DNA of 64,000 nt. Origin: Olavius sp. associated proteobacterium Delta 1. GTDB lineage: Bacteria; Desulfobacterota; Desulfobacteria; Desulfobacterales; JAFDCJ01. The DNA is taken from NCBI GenBank assembly GCA_902749685.1, contig CACVKW010000605.1:124001-188000 (forward strand), written 5' to 3'. The notes under the pieces are model-generated. The model was not told where the DNA came from and did not search any database. It was given only the letters and a program-made list of their open reading frames with translations. Within the stretch, counting starts at the first letter, position 1. The number at the start of each line of letters is the position of its first letter. Positions 44,244 through 53,403 of the stretch are shown here, in pieces. A program made the position numbers and the translations under genes.

Positions 44244-45437
44244 TCAACTTGCCTCAATATACAGATCATCTTTGCCGTATCCGAACTCCGCTAACAGCTG
44301 GCAGGATGTTCTGACAACTTCATCGGGGTTCAATTTTGTTTCAACATATATATCTGTTCGTTTAACTTTTTCCGGAATCCGTAATTGATCCCCGTAGCGG
44401 GAGTAGCGCGCTTTTTGATCGTTGGAGATCCACAGCACCTTTTCGAAATCCTTTTTGTTCGTCGATGCAAAATAGTCAGACAGGGTCGTCAGCATTTCAA
44501 CCCAGGTTTGGACTTTATAGGTGTTGCCATGAAAGCTGAATGCTTTGATGGATTTTTCCATATAGCTTTTGACAGGTTTGATGGTGTCGGTACTGGATAA
44601 TGAAGTATCGGTACTGGATAACGATGTGTCGGTGCTCGATAACGATGTATCGGTGCCGGATAATGACTTTATCGGCCTTTTGGGTAGTTCGTCATGCAGA
44701 TCCAGTATATCGCGTTCCATGGCGGAAGCGGGTGGTGCGGCCACAGAGCTGCCTTTATTTTTCAGTTGCCATTTGTCCTGGTGTTTTAATAAAAACTTTT
44801 CAACGGTTTTAGCATCGAGCTTATAGCGGCAAAGTTTTTCGGTTTGTTCACTCAACAATTCGACAAATATTTTGTTGGGTTGGGTGATGATCTGATTCCA
44901 GGCTTCGGGTAGAAAATCAGCGGCTAATTTTTGCCTTTTTTTCTGAAAAAGGCCTTTCGCAGCTCTTAAAGACTGCCCTTTGGCTATTTTATCTTTGGAG
45001 AGCAAATCAATCAGGTTGGGTACAAATATCTCCGGCTTTTGTTTTAATAAATCCACTGAATGAAACCATTTTTGCTTCCAGCTGCCCGAGGCTGAAACCA
45101 GATAGAACCACCAGGTAATTCCATTGGTCAGGATCGCCAGATTGACACCATCCCGGGAAGCTATATTGACCAAATCTTTCTGGTAACTGTCTAATTTTTT
45201 ATGAACCCTTTTGACCTCGATAAAAACCTTGCTGGAATTCCTGATTCGCAGGGCATACGACACATTCGACGAATTGGTCGAAAAATCGGGATATACTTCT
45301 TCCACATTAAATATGTCCCAGCCAAAAAATGACAATAGGCGCAACACAACGGCCTGTTTGGTGGAAGCTTCATCAAAAGTCGCTAATTTTTTGTTTGATT
45401 TTAGCTCGTCAATAAACGAGATGATCTGTTTTTTCAT
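44244..45437 (-). CDS. HsdR-N-like (PD-(D/E)XK) nuclease-type protein with internal 7-residue repeats
   Basis: About 397 residues. The N-terminal 150 residues resemble the stand-alone type I restriction HSDR_N domain: LRLLSFFGWDIFNVEEVYPD, then a beta strand with VSYALRIRNSSKVFIEVKRV, giving the D...ExK nuclease core (YPD and EVKR), and NLAILTNGITWWFY. The middle is helical. A linker carries four in-frame copies of a seven-residue unit (SLSSTDT). The C-terminus (about 320-397) has a separate small domain, IKAFSFHGNTYKVQTWVEML, seen in related stand-alone proteins. No HsdM, HsdS or helicase is nearby. The start at 45437 has GGAGGG upstream; an upstream ATG at 45482 is less likely. Possible role in DNA defence or repair, unproven. 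Confidence 0.75.
   Translation of the reverse strand: MKKQIISFIDELKSNKKLATFDEASTKQAVVLRLLSFFGWDIFNVEEVYPDFSTNSSNVSYALRIRNSSKVFIEVKRVHKKLDSYQKDLVNIASRDGVNLAILTNGITWWFYLVSASGSWKQKWFHSVDLLKQKPEIFVPNLIDLLSKDKIAKGQSLRAAKGLFQKKRQKLAADFLPEAWNQIITQPNKIFVELLSEQTEKLCRYKLDAKTVEKFLLKHQDKWQLKNKGSSVAAPPASAMERDILDLHDELPKRPIKSLSGTDTSLSSTDTSLSSTDTSLSSTDTIKPVKSYMEKSIKAFSFHGNTYKVQTWVEMLTTLSDYFASTNKKDFEKVLWISNDQKARYSRYGDQLRIPEKVKRTDIYVETKLNPDEVVRTSCQLLAEFGYGKDDLYIEAS
44584..44667 (-). repeat. Coding minisatellite, 4 x 21 bp
   Basis: Four 21-base units of the form GTATCGGTACTGGATAACGAT (plus strand, given here in 20+1 bases) lie head to tail, with one to four differences between units. Each unit encodes seven residues on the minus strand, so copy number can change without shifting the frame of the HsdR-N-like gene. 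Confidence 0.85.
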
Positions 45438-45568
45438 TGTCCCTCCGGAGCCCAATTTATAGCGCAAAATATCTAATTTCATATTCGTATGGCGTAAATA
45501 AAGATTTATATAATTTTATCGGCAGGTCGCGGTAAAACTTAAGCGTTTGCTTTCCTTGGTCCTTTAGT

Positions 45569-47137
45569 TTATGCAGCACCAGGGTTTATTCGATTGAGAA
45601 TGGCCTTGGCTTTTTCATGACCCAATTTTGCCGCATATTTAAAATCTTTCAGGGCAGCCTCCTTTTTATTCTGTTTGAACAAAGCCACGCCGCGATTATA
45701 TAAGGCCACTTTCCGATTGCCTCCGGACTTGATTACCTGAGAAAATTGCATCACCGCCTGATCATACTGTCCAGTCCGAAAATAATTTTGCCCCTTTTTA
45801 ATCAGATCCTCTGCATTTATTCGGTGAGGCTTGACTTTCGCAGTCTGCGGGACCTTCTCAATGTCGGCGGGATCAATTCCATCAGACTTTGGCGGGGTCG
45901 GATGGGCAGACGACGCCCGGTCCATATTTTCTGATACTAATCCTTTGTAATCTTTTGTCTTTTTTGATTTGACGCCTGCCGGGGATGACACGCTGGTGGA
46001 TTTGCCACGTTTTGACAGTATAAAAATTAAGCCGGCTGCAATTGCTGCCAAAATTAACAGCGAAATGCCAATGACAGGTCGATACCGCAGCCAGGCTACA
46101 GCCACGGTTAAGAAGGCAAAGGGTACGGCTATCAGAAACGACAGGATGCCGGTTCCGGCACCGACGATGCTGCCCAGAAAAGGAATGACATCAGCCAATA
46201 CGGACAGCGGTCTGAGAATCATTGCCACACCCACCAGCATGATGATGAACCCACCTATACGAAAAATCCAGGTCCACATGACATTGCTCTGGTGGGCCTG
46301 CTGGAACATATTCTCGGGCCCGACAATACCTAAGTTGAGCATGTTAATGGTCCCGCCTGCTTCGGCACGGTAGGCTTCGAAGCTTTGGCCGATCTGCTTT
46401 GACACGATGCTGACCTCAGTTGGCGCTACAATATGGTAGGTAATGCGAAGATCGCCGATTTGCGGTGATGACGGGTTATCGCCAAAATATATACCATTGC
46501 CGTGAAAATCAGCGTCGGGAATGTCTTCAATATTCGCCAGGTCCGCCACGGGCAATATGGAAGATTTGTTAATTTTGCCAACCAGGGAGCGTGAAAGCTT
46601 AAACCCCCCTAAGGAGACTTCCGATGCTATAAATTCTTTAGATTGATATGGCATTGAGTCGGGATTTTGATGTCCGCCCGGTTTTTTAAAATTGCTGCTA
46701 TTGATCAGGTTTGAAGACCAGCTCCTGCTGTACGAGTACGTGGTAACGGTCTTTTTGCCACCGCCAAGTTTTTTCTTTGTCTTGCGTTTTTTGTTCTCTT
46801 TCCACTGATACATTTCAACTTTGCGTTGGAGCTTGATTGCACTGACCGCCACCTCGAATTCTGTATCAGCAACGATTTCTTCGGTGACTGCTTTGCCGGA
46901 AACGTGAACCAGTTTGCCATCGTTTTCAGGCAATACACTGGCTTCAGGTAAGGAGATTAAGATACCGGCTCCCTCATTAAGCGTTTGGTATCGTTTGACT
47001 GCGCGGCCCTCATTCCAGAATAAAACCGGAAATGCCGCAACAAAAAGAACCAGCCCAACAACGATTCCTTTGAAGGCGCCTCCAATTCTACCCAACCATG
47101 ATTCGGTTGTAACTTCAGTAAAAAAATCTTCAGACAT
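45569..47137 (-). CDS. TMEM43 family membrane protein with C-terminal TPR
   Basis: A 522-residue protein. Residues 1-390 match the TMEM43/LUMA (DUF1625) family: an N-terminal helix (FKGIVVGLVLFVAAFPVLFW followed by NEGRAVK), a large extracytoplasmic domain (LNEGAGILISLPEASVLPEN, LVHVSGKA), and three or four helices near 300-385 (MWTWIFRIGGFIIMLVGVAM, FLIAVPFAFLTVAVAWL, ISLLILAAIAAGLIFIL). Added at the C-terminus after a polar linker is a TPR-like region, AEDLIKKGQNYFRTGQYDQA and ALYNRGVALFKQNKKEAALK. In animals TMEM43 is a nuclear or ER membrane protein; the bacterial role is unknown. The start codon lies 7 bases after TTAGGAG, which is the continuation of repeat copy G. Confidence 0.88.
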   Translation of the reverse strand: MSEDFFTEVTTESWLGRIGGAFKGIVVGLVLFVAAFPVLFWNEGRAVKRYQTLNEGAGILISLPEASVLPENDGKLVHVSGKAVTEEIVADTEFEVAVSAIKLQRKVEMYQWKENKKRKTKKKLGGGKKTVTTYSYSRSWSSNLINSSNFKKPGGHQNPDSMPYQSKEFIASEVSLGGFKLSRSLVGKINKSSILPVADLANIEDIPDADFHGNGIYFGDNPSSPQIGDLRITYHIVAPTEVSIVSKQIGQSFEAYRAEAGGTINMLNLGIVGPENMFQQAHQSNVMWTWIFRIGGFIIMLVGVAMILRPLSVLADVIPFLGSIVGAGTGILSFLIAVPFAFLTVAVAWLRYRPVIGISLLILAAIAAGLIFILSKRGKSTSVSSPAGVKSKKTKDYKGLVSENMDRASSAHPTPPKSDGIDPADIEKVPQTAKVKPHRINAEDLIKKGQNYFRTGQYDQAVMQFSQVIKSGGNRKVALYNRGVALFKQNKKEAALKDFKYAAKLGHEKAKAILNRINPGAA

Positions 47138-47147
47138 CCGTCACTCC

Positions 47148-47225
47148 TAATTAATCCGCCCTGAAAACTAGCAGCTCCAGGTTTGTGGATTGTTTTATGG
47201 AAAAAGAATTAGATAATTAGTGCCC
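47148..47225 (+). repeat. Palindromic intergenic element, copy G, fused to a ribosome-binding site
   Basis: The left end TAATTAATCCGCC (47148-47160) is perfect. Read on the minus strand it continues as GGCGGATTAATTAGGAGTGA into the TMEM43-type gene, whose ATG is at 47137. The interior GGTTTGTGGATTGTTTTATGG aligns with copy A; the right end has decayed. The following gap 47226-47818 (about 590 bases) holds no gene or clear promoter that could be recognised. Confidence 0.75.
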
Positions 47226-47818
47226 ATCCGAAAATTAGAGCCGACACGAATTCGCTTGTAATTTTGTCCTGCTGCAGAGGGACTGGATGGAAACTAATTA
47301 ACATTCGTCTATGTTACATTTTCGGAATTTTGCCGAAATACTTTACATGAAAATTATTAGAAAAAATAACAGGTAAGAAATCATGAAAAAAAGCTTTACC
47401 CCAACTAAGGGGTTTATTGACCCATATGCCCATATTTAATTCGATTTGCTGCAGATTTTTACATCTGATCGCCCGACGCGGCTGTGCTGTGATGAGATCT
47501 GGAGGGTAACGTTGGTGAATGTGTCAATTAAAAAGATTAGCTTTTTGCCCTCAAGTCTATTCCAGAACAAAATTCTGTGTGATATCTGTAAAATTGCCAG
47601 AATGCATCTCAATAAATCACAGATTCAACGATATTTGGTTTTCTTTCAAGATACCCAAAATCGAACATGTCTTATAGGCATAAATAGGTTTGCCTCCAAT
47701 TTTTTATCCTGCAATTATCCTTGACCTTCTGTGCCTCTTTGGCTATCTATAATGATTACAACATATCGTAATTGCTCTTAATTTTCGTTTTAAAACCTTA
47801 AGAAAAAGGGATTTTCGT

Positions 47819-50152
47819 ATGACTCAGGAAGGTTTTAAACGTAAACTCACCGCTATCCTTAGTGCAGATGCTGTTGAGTACAGTCGCCTCATGGGGGGAG
47901 ATGAAGAGGCCACCGTACGCACAATCACTGCCTATCGTGGGGTACTTACCAATCTCATCCAACAACACAACGGCAAAGTATTGGATTCTCCCGGTGATAA
48001 TCTGCTGGCCGAGTTTGTCAGTGTTGTCGATGCTGTGCAGTCTGCTGTAGCCGTTCAAAAAGAAATCAAAGCACGCAACGAAGAATTACCTGAAAACCGT
48101 AGAATGCAGTTCCGTATCGGCATTAACCTCGGTGACGTCATTGAAGAAGAAGGGCGCATTTACGGGGATGGTGTCAATATCGCCGCCAGACTGGAAGGAT
48201 TGGCTGATCCCGGCGGTATCTGCGTCTCCAAGACTGCCTTTGATCATATCGAAAGTAAGTTGCCCTATGGATATGAGTTTTTAGGAGATCAAACCGTAAA
48301 AAACATTGCCAAGCCCGTAGGTGCCTATAGGGTTCTAATGGAACCGAGGGTGACAGTTGCTGGAAAACCGGTAAATAAAAAACCGGCAACTATCAGGCGA
48401 ACGCTAATTCTTGTTGGGGCGGTTGTGGTACTTGCACTTGCCGTTGCCGTGGGAATCTGGCGGTTTACCGTTCGCCACCCAAAGGAAGAGCCTGCCTCTA
48501 TGCAAAAAATGACCGTCCCATTACCCGAGAGGCCCGCTATTGCCGTACTGCCTTTCGATAATATGAGTGGCGATCCCGAGCAGGAGTATTTCAGCGATGG
48601 CATAACGGAGGAAATCATTACCAAATTATCTATGAGTCCGGGGATCGCTGTGATTGCCCGCAATTCAACATTTTTTTACAAGGGAAAGCAGATAAAAATA
48701 CAGCAGATAGCCCAGGAGTTGAGGGCGAGATATGTTGTAGAGGGCAGTGTGCGCAAAGCGGGCAACAGGGTTCGAATTACCGCTCAGCTAATCGATGCCT
48801 CAACTGAAAGACATCTCTGGGCAAAAACATATGACCATGAATTCAAAGACATTTTTAACCTTCAAGACGAGATTGCACAACAGATTGTTGCAGCGCTGAA
48901 TATAAAGTCCCGTAACGCGGAACAAGCGCGAGCATGGCGAGTCCCCACTGAGAACCTGACAGCTTATGACTTCTTGCTGCGAGGATTGAGCCATTTTTCT
49001 CGACTGACAAAAGAGGAGTATGCAAAGGCGAAAGTGATGTTTGAAAGGGCTATCGAGTTGGACTCAGAATTTGCCAGCGCTTATGTACTCCTGGGTTATG
49101 CTCACTTGATGGATTATGCGTTTGGATCGAGCAGAGATCCTCGAACGCTTGAACAAGTTTCTGATTTGGCACGAAAGGCGATGTCTCTGGATGATTCCTC
49201 AGCTAAGGCCCATGTTTTGTTGGCTGATGTTTATAGAGCAAAAGGTCGTTTTGAGCAAGCCATCTCTCAGGCCGAGAGAGCGCTGTCCTTAAACCCCAGT
49301 GATCCCTCTGCTTATCGCAGCATGGGTAATGCTCTTAATTCTGTCGGAAGATCAGAGGAAGCTGTTAAGGCCATCAAAAAGGCCATGGACCTTGATCCTC
49401 ACCATTCTGTTTACTACAATACTGATTTAGCCAGTACTTATCGAAATTTAGGCCAGTATGAGGAAGCGATTGCATCCTTGGAGGAAGCCCTGGCCCGAAA
49501 TCCAGATTGGATCCCGGCCTATTTTGAGCTTGCAATGAATTACTGTCTGTCATGGGGAGTAACACAGAAACAAGACCCTTTAATGCTGGATCGGGCTTTG
49601 GAGATGGTGGAAAAACTCGTGGCCAATGACGATTCCTCAGGGTATGCTTATTTTGCATTGAGTATAATTAGCTTGTTTAAAAAGGAGCACGAAAAAGCCA
49701 TTGCGGATGCGGAGAAACTGATCGCTCTCGCTCCTGAAAGGGCTGACAGTTATGCGCTACTGGCTACCATTTTTATTTCCGTAGGAAGAACAGGAGAAGC
49801 CATTGAAATGGTTGAGAAGGCGATGCAGCTCAGCCCTTCTATTTCAGCTCGGTATTTAAACACATTGGCCACTGCATATGCCTTGTCAGGCCGTCAGACT
49901 GAAGCGGTGGCAACCCATAAGAGAGTTTTCGACCATAATCCCTCTCACGCAGAAGCCTTCCGAGCCCACGTAAGTTTGGCACTGCTGTACGTTGGGTTAG
50001 GTCAAGAAGAGGATGCTCGGACTGAAGCGGAAGAAATCCTAAAGCTCGTACCCAATTTCACCGTAGAGGTCTGGGGGCAAAGAAATCCTAATAAAGATCA
50101 GGCACAAATAGAACAAGATATGGCTGCCCTGCGAAAAGCGGGGCTGAAGTGA
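47819..50152 (+). CDS. Adenylate cyclase (class III) with membrane anchor and TPR domain
   Basis: A 777-residue protein. Residues 1-175 form a class III nucleotide cyclase: the first metal Asp in TAILSADAVEYSRLMGGDEE, the second in DSPGDNLLAEF, and the catalytic Asn/Arg in YGDGVNIAARLEGLADPGGI. A single membrane helix follows (about 193-212, LILVGAVVVLALAVAVGIW). Residues about 235-360 are a FlgO/TolB-N-like domain (RPAIAVLPFDNMSGDPEQEY, FSDGITEEIITKLS, YVVEGSVRKAGNRVRITAQL). The rest is a run of TPR repeats with pattern AxxxYxxxGxxxEAIxxLExAL. The cyclase would be cytoplasmic and the TPR part extracytoplasmic. It should make cAMP in response to an envelope signal. The start has AAGGGA upstream. 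Confidence 0.92.
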   Translation: MTQEGFKRKLTAILSADAVEYSRLMGGDEEATVRTITAYRGVLTNLIQQHNGKVLDSPGDNLLAEFVSVVDAVQSAVAVQKEIKARNEELPENRRMQFRIGINLGDVIEEEGRIYGDGVNIAARLEGLADPGGICVSKTAFDHIESKLPYGYEFLGDQTVKNIAKPVGAYRVLMEPRVTVAGKPVNKKPATIRRTLILVGAVVVLALAVAVGIWRFTVRHPKEEPASMQKMTVPLPERPAIAVLPFDNMSGDPEQEYFSDGITEEIITKLSMSPGIAVIARNSTFFYKGKQIKIQQIAQELRARYVVEGSVRKAGNRVRITAQLIDASTERHLWAKTYDHEFKDIFNLQDEIAQQIVAALNIKSRNAEQARAWRVPTENLTAYDFLLRGLSHFSRLTKEEYAKAKVMFERAIELDSEFASAYVLLGYAHLMDYAFGSSRDPRTLEQVSDLARKAMSLDDSSAKAHVLLADVYRAKGRFEQAISQAERALSLNPSDPSAYRSMGNALNSVGRSEEAVKAIKKAMDLDPHHSVYYNTDLASTYRNLGQYEEAIASLEEALARNPDWIPAYFELAMNYCLSWGVTQKQDPLMLDRALEMVEKLVANDDSSGYAYFALSIISLFKKEHEKAIADAEKLIALAPERADSYALLATIFISVGRTGEAIEMVEKAMQLSPSISARYLNTLATAYALSGRQTEAVATHKRVFDHNPSHAEAFRAHVSLALLYVGLGQEEDARTEAEEILKLVPNFTVEVWGQRNPNKDQAQIEQDMAALRKAGLK

Positions 50153-50541
50153 TGTTATGAAGGCAAATATTCAATCCTTCACCGAAAAATATTTTGTTTA
50201 TTACGGTTTTTAATGATCAAACTCATAGGTGGGGATATCTTCTGTTAACACAAGCCTCATTGCGTTACCAAGACCTTTGATTTCTCCAACTTATCACTAC
50301 GCCTGTCAGCATTTGAAAAGCTGTGATAGCATAATGTCAAGTTGGGTTCTTATTATCACCACGCACAGTGCAGACCACAATATATAGGCGTCCTTACTAT
50401 CAAGAGAAATTGAAGATTACTGGCATTAGTATTCAGCTCTGGACAAAATATAAAATTCCACCATACGGCTATAAATCCCTAATTCATATTTATTATATAT
50501 TTCATCCACCATTCTCAAATCACATTTGCTTCCTCCCATTT
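50153..50541. other. Gene-free stretch between adenylate cyclase and MATE genes
   Basis: The two flanking genes converge here. No hairpin with a T tract, repeat of the families seen elsewhere, or plausible coding sequence was recognised. The base composition is AT-rich towards the MATE gene. Confidence 0.5.
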
Positions 50542-51927
50542 TCACATAACTGCCTTTTCTACTGTCACATGCAGCCAGCGCTTTGACATAAACCCCCCGA
50601 ATAACAGGATCGAATAACACACCATGTATAATCCGAGTGATAACCAGGCGGCATAGATGCCCATGTTAAAATATCGGGTCAACAGCAGGGTAAGTCCCAG
50701 GGCGAATGTGACGATTGAAATCAATTCCGTAACCAGGGGGAATTTGCCCCAGCCGTTGTGGGTGAATATGATTTCGAAGGGAAACGCGATGATGTTGATG
50801 AAAACGAACACCATAAAATACCTCAAGCCTTCGGCTCCCAGGGCAACTGTTTCGGGTTCCTGATTAAATATTTTTACAATGCTTGCGGGAAACACCCAAA
50901 GTACGATCATCAGCAACACACCGAAAAAGAAAGCAATATAGAGTGTGGCGTAGGCATACTGGATGGCCTCTTTGTGTTCTCCGCGACCCAGATGGTTTCC
51001 AATGAGAATGGATCCACCTTCGGCGAAACCTCCCACGAGGGTTCGATTGAGAACAAAAATGGTAAAAATTATATGGGTCACCGCCAGGTAGATCGTGCCG
51101 ATGCCGGCGATGATGGTCTCATAGTAAAAAATGATTGAAAGCACCAGGCCCAGCTGGACAATCATCGGACACGAGGCAGTGAATATATCTTTTATCAGAT
51201 TCCATTGGAGGCCTTGAAACCTGCAGCACCGGTAGACTCTGGTACGCTTGGAAATAAAGACATATCCGATAATATAGGCCGTCCCTAATGCCTGGGACAG
51301 AACGGTTCCAATGGCCGCGCCTTCAATCCCCATGGCTGGAAAGCCGAACTTTCCGAAGATCAATACGTAGTTAAACAGGATATTCAGAATGTTTAATCCA
51401 ACGGTGGCGACCATAATCGCGCGGGTCATGTTGACCGCCGCCAGAAAGCCGTAGAATGAGTAAAAAACACCGGCCAGCGGCATGGCATATTTAATGATCC
51501 TGATATAAGATTCAGCCAGGGGAATCAGCTGTTGATCATCGAGCAGCAGTTTAAGAACCTGCTCCGAGAAAACCGCCATGAGCATTGCCGCAATGCCAAC
51601 TGAAAATGAAGCCACCAGGGAATTGTCAAGAATTTTACCGGTCTTGCGATAGAGGATAATTTTAGTGGATTCATCAGCGCCCTTTGCAGCCTGCAGCTGG
51701 CCATAACGGCGAGCTGCAAGGGCCTGGGTCCCCGGCGCAAACGGCCAGACCGTAACCCACATAATCTCGCCGTACAGGGTGGCAATCGCGATGGCCGCCA
51801 GGTGGTTGGTACCCAAACGTCCCACCATGGCGGAGTCTGCAATATACATAAAAAATTCGGACACCATTCCGGCTAAAAGGGGCGCGCCCAATCTGATGAC
51901 GGATAGAAAATGTTTGCGGGTCAGCAT
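50542..51927 (-). CDS. MATE family efflux transporter
   Basis: A 461-residue protein with about 12 membrane helices in two homologous halves, as in Na+- or H+-coupled MATE pumps. The N-terminus has LRLGAPLLAGMVSEFFMYIADSAMVGRLG, shown as SVIRLGAPLLAGMVSEFFMY then IADSAMVGRLGTNHLAAIAI, the family's first helix with the ADSAMVGRLG turn. GFPAMGIEGAAIGTVLSQAL and NRTLVGGFAEGGSILIGNHL are the second-half equivalents. Likely exports cationic or amphipathic compounds; the substrate is unknown. It is the last gene of a same-strand series that includes an amine oxidase and an ABC importer, about 120 bases after the oxidase stop, so cotranscription is possible. Confidence 0.93.
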   Translation of the reverse strand: MLTRKHFLSVIRLGAPLLAGMVSEFFMYIADSAMVGRLGTNHLAAIAIATLYGEIMWVTVWPFAPGTQALAARRYGQLQAAKGADESTKIILYRKTGKILDNSLVASFSVGIAAMLMAVFSEQVLKLLLDDQQLIPLAESYIRIIKYAMPLAGVFYSFYGFLAAVNMTRAIMVATVGLNILNILFNYVLIFGKFGFPAMGIEGAAIGTVLSQALGTAYIIGYVFISKRTRVYRCCRFQGLQWNLIKDIFTASCPMIVQLGLVLSIIFYYETIIAGIGTIYLAVTHIIFTIFVLNRTLVGGFAEGGSILIGNHLGRGEHKEAIQYAYATLYIAFFFGVLLMIVLWVFPASIVKIFNQEPETVALGAEGLRYFMVFVFINIIAFPFEIIFTHNGWGKFPLVTELISIVTFALGLTLLLTRYFNMGIYAAWLSLGLYMVCYSILLFGGFMSKRWLHVTVEKAVM

Positions 51928-52045
51928 ATAGTTTAGTTAATTGTTATTGGTTATTTGTTGATAGTGATTTGCTGATTGGGGATATTTCAACCCGGAACGT
52001 TCAATCTTTGCCTTGCTACCGCAAGGTTGAGCCTCACATATTGTT

Positions 52046-53341
52046 TTAGGCCAATCGATCCATCGTGCTGAAGTAAGCGTAAACGAATGGCCTGAACCAC
52101 GGGTTTCCCCGGTAAAAAGGAATGGCCTTGAATGGTAAATCGACAAATGCGGTGGCGGGATTTTTTCGCTGAACCATTTCGGCCAGTTTTTCACCCAGGT
52201 AGGTTGCCAGAGCTACACCGTGGCCGCAATATCCCAGGGAGTAATAGAGACCGTTGTGTTTTCCGATATGCGGCGACCGGTCCATGGTAAAACCGAGTTT
52301 GCCCGACCAGGCGTACTCAATTCCTACATCATGAAGCCGGGGGTAAACCGAAAGCATGTCACGAAACATATACTCCGCATTTTGCTGCGGTGTTTTGCGC
52401 GGTGATTTAAGACGTCCGCCGAATAGAAGCCGTTTGCCGTCCGGGGAAAGCCTGAAATAAAAAAGAAATCTCTTGGTGTCATAGATCATCCGCCCCCTGG
52501 GAATCAGTGGTTGGGCAACCTCCGCTGGAAGTTCTTCGGTCGCAATCATCAGGCTTTCCGTGGATACCAGTCGTTTTCGGAGCCACGGCGTCAGGGGGCC
52601 GGTGTATCCATTGGTGGCGACGATGATTTCATCGGCTGACATGGTACCCCGGTTCGTGCGAACCGAAAATCCTGTCGTACGGTGTTCGATGTCCTCTGCG
52701 GTCACCTCTTCGCACAGTTTCACCCCGAGATCGTCAGCCATGGAGACCAAACCTGCTATGTATTTGGCCGGATGGACTCCGGCGCTGATGGGATCAAGTA
52801 ACGCACCGTGGTAGAGGGAAGAGTCTATTTCAGTCTTTAATTCACTGGCGGGAATGATATGGGTCTCATGGTTAAATTGATTGTGAAGGCGCTCCTGATC
52901 GCGTTTCAGGTCCTCGAAATGGGCCGGCTTAAAGGCAGTTTCGAGGTGACCGTAGCGCTGAAAATCGCAATCGATACTCCCCTCGGCCACCAGGCGTTCA
53001 ACCGTATTGACGGATTCAAGGGATTCCGCGAATAACTGCTTAACTTTCTCTTTTCCCAGTTTATTTTCGATCTTTGTCAGCCCTTCGCTCAAACCGGTTA
53101 ACGTCATGCCGCCGTTTCGGGCGCTGGCCGCCGTTCCCAGCTTTGCCATATCAATCAGGGTAACATCGACACCGGCCTGTTTTAACCGAATTGCGGCTGC
53201 AGTTCCGGTATACCCGCTGCCGATTACCAGGACATCCGTTCGGGCAGGTAATGAATTGGTGGAAAAAGATTTTGTCAGCGGCGGCGGATCGAGCCAGTAC
53301 GGAATTTCTTTAAAATTTTTGCTTCGTAACATAGGAGCCAT
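52046..53341 (-). CDS. FAD-dependent amino-acid/amine oxidoreductase (DAO family)
   Basis: A 431-residue flavoprotein of the DAO family, similar in layout to gamma-glutamylputrescine and sarcosine oxidases. An N-terminal tail EIPYWLDPPPLTKS leads to the FAD-binding ARTDVLVIGSGYTGTAAAIR and ASARNGGMTLTGLSEG, which is typical of the PuuB-like branch. Near the C-terminus YAWSGKLGFTMDRSPHIGKH and GYCGHGVALATYLGEKLAEM complete the FAD site. It should oxidise a C-N bond in an amino-acid derivative. It follows the five ABC transporter genes on the same strand, though a 246-bp palindromic repeat intervenes, which supports a role in breaking down the imported compound. Confidence 0.87.
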   Translation of the reverse strand: MAPMLRSKNFKEIPYWLDPPPLTKSFSTNSLPARTDVLVIGSGYTGTAAAIRLKQAGVDVTLIDMAKLGTAASARNGGMTLTGLSEGLTKIENKLGKEKVKQLFAESLESVNTVERLVAEGSIDCDFQRYGHLETAFKPAHFEDLKRDQERLHNQFNHETHIIPASELKTEIDSSLYHGALLDPISAGVHPAKYIAGLVSMADDLGVKLCEEVTAEDIEHRTTGFSVRTNRGTMSADEIIVATNGYTGPLTPWLRKRLVSTESLMIATEELPAEVAQPLIPRGRMIYDTKRFLFYFRLSPDGKRLLFGGRLKSPRKTPQQNAEYMFRDMLSVYPRLHDVGIEYAWSGKLGFTMDRSPHIGKHNGLYYSLGYCGHGVALATYLGEKLAEMVQRKNPATAFVDLPFKAIPFYRGNPWFRPFVYAYFSTMDRLA

Positions 53342-53403
53342 TATATATTCTTTAATGTTAAAAAGATAAAAATGAATGGATTCTTGTATAATTTTTTAAT
53401 TTA

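Noticed and set aside
44569..44826. Plus-strand ORF across the 21-bp tandem repeats
   Set aside because: A 21-bp repeat keeps several frames open on both strands; the minus-strand gene has the conserved domain and ribosome-binding site.
41124..47137. A phage-defence island (WbqC, ExoI, HsdR-N-like, TMEM43)
   Set aside because: Genes are on both strands with separate units, and none is a recognised core defence gene with its partner; the idea is not supported beyond the HsdR-N-like protein.
47446..47724. 92-codon plus-strand ORF in the 590-base gap before the adenylate cyclase gene
   Set aside because: Residue use is unlike neighbouring proteins, there is no good start, and no family features are visible.
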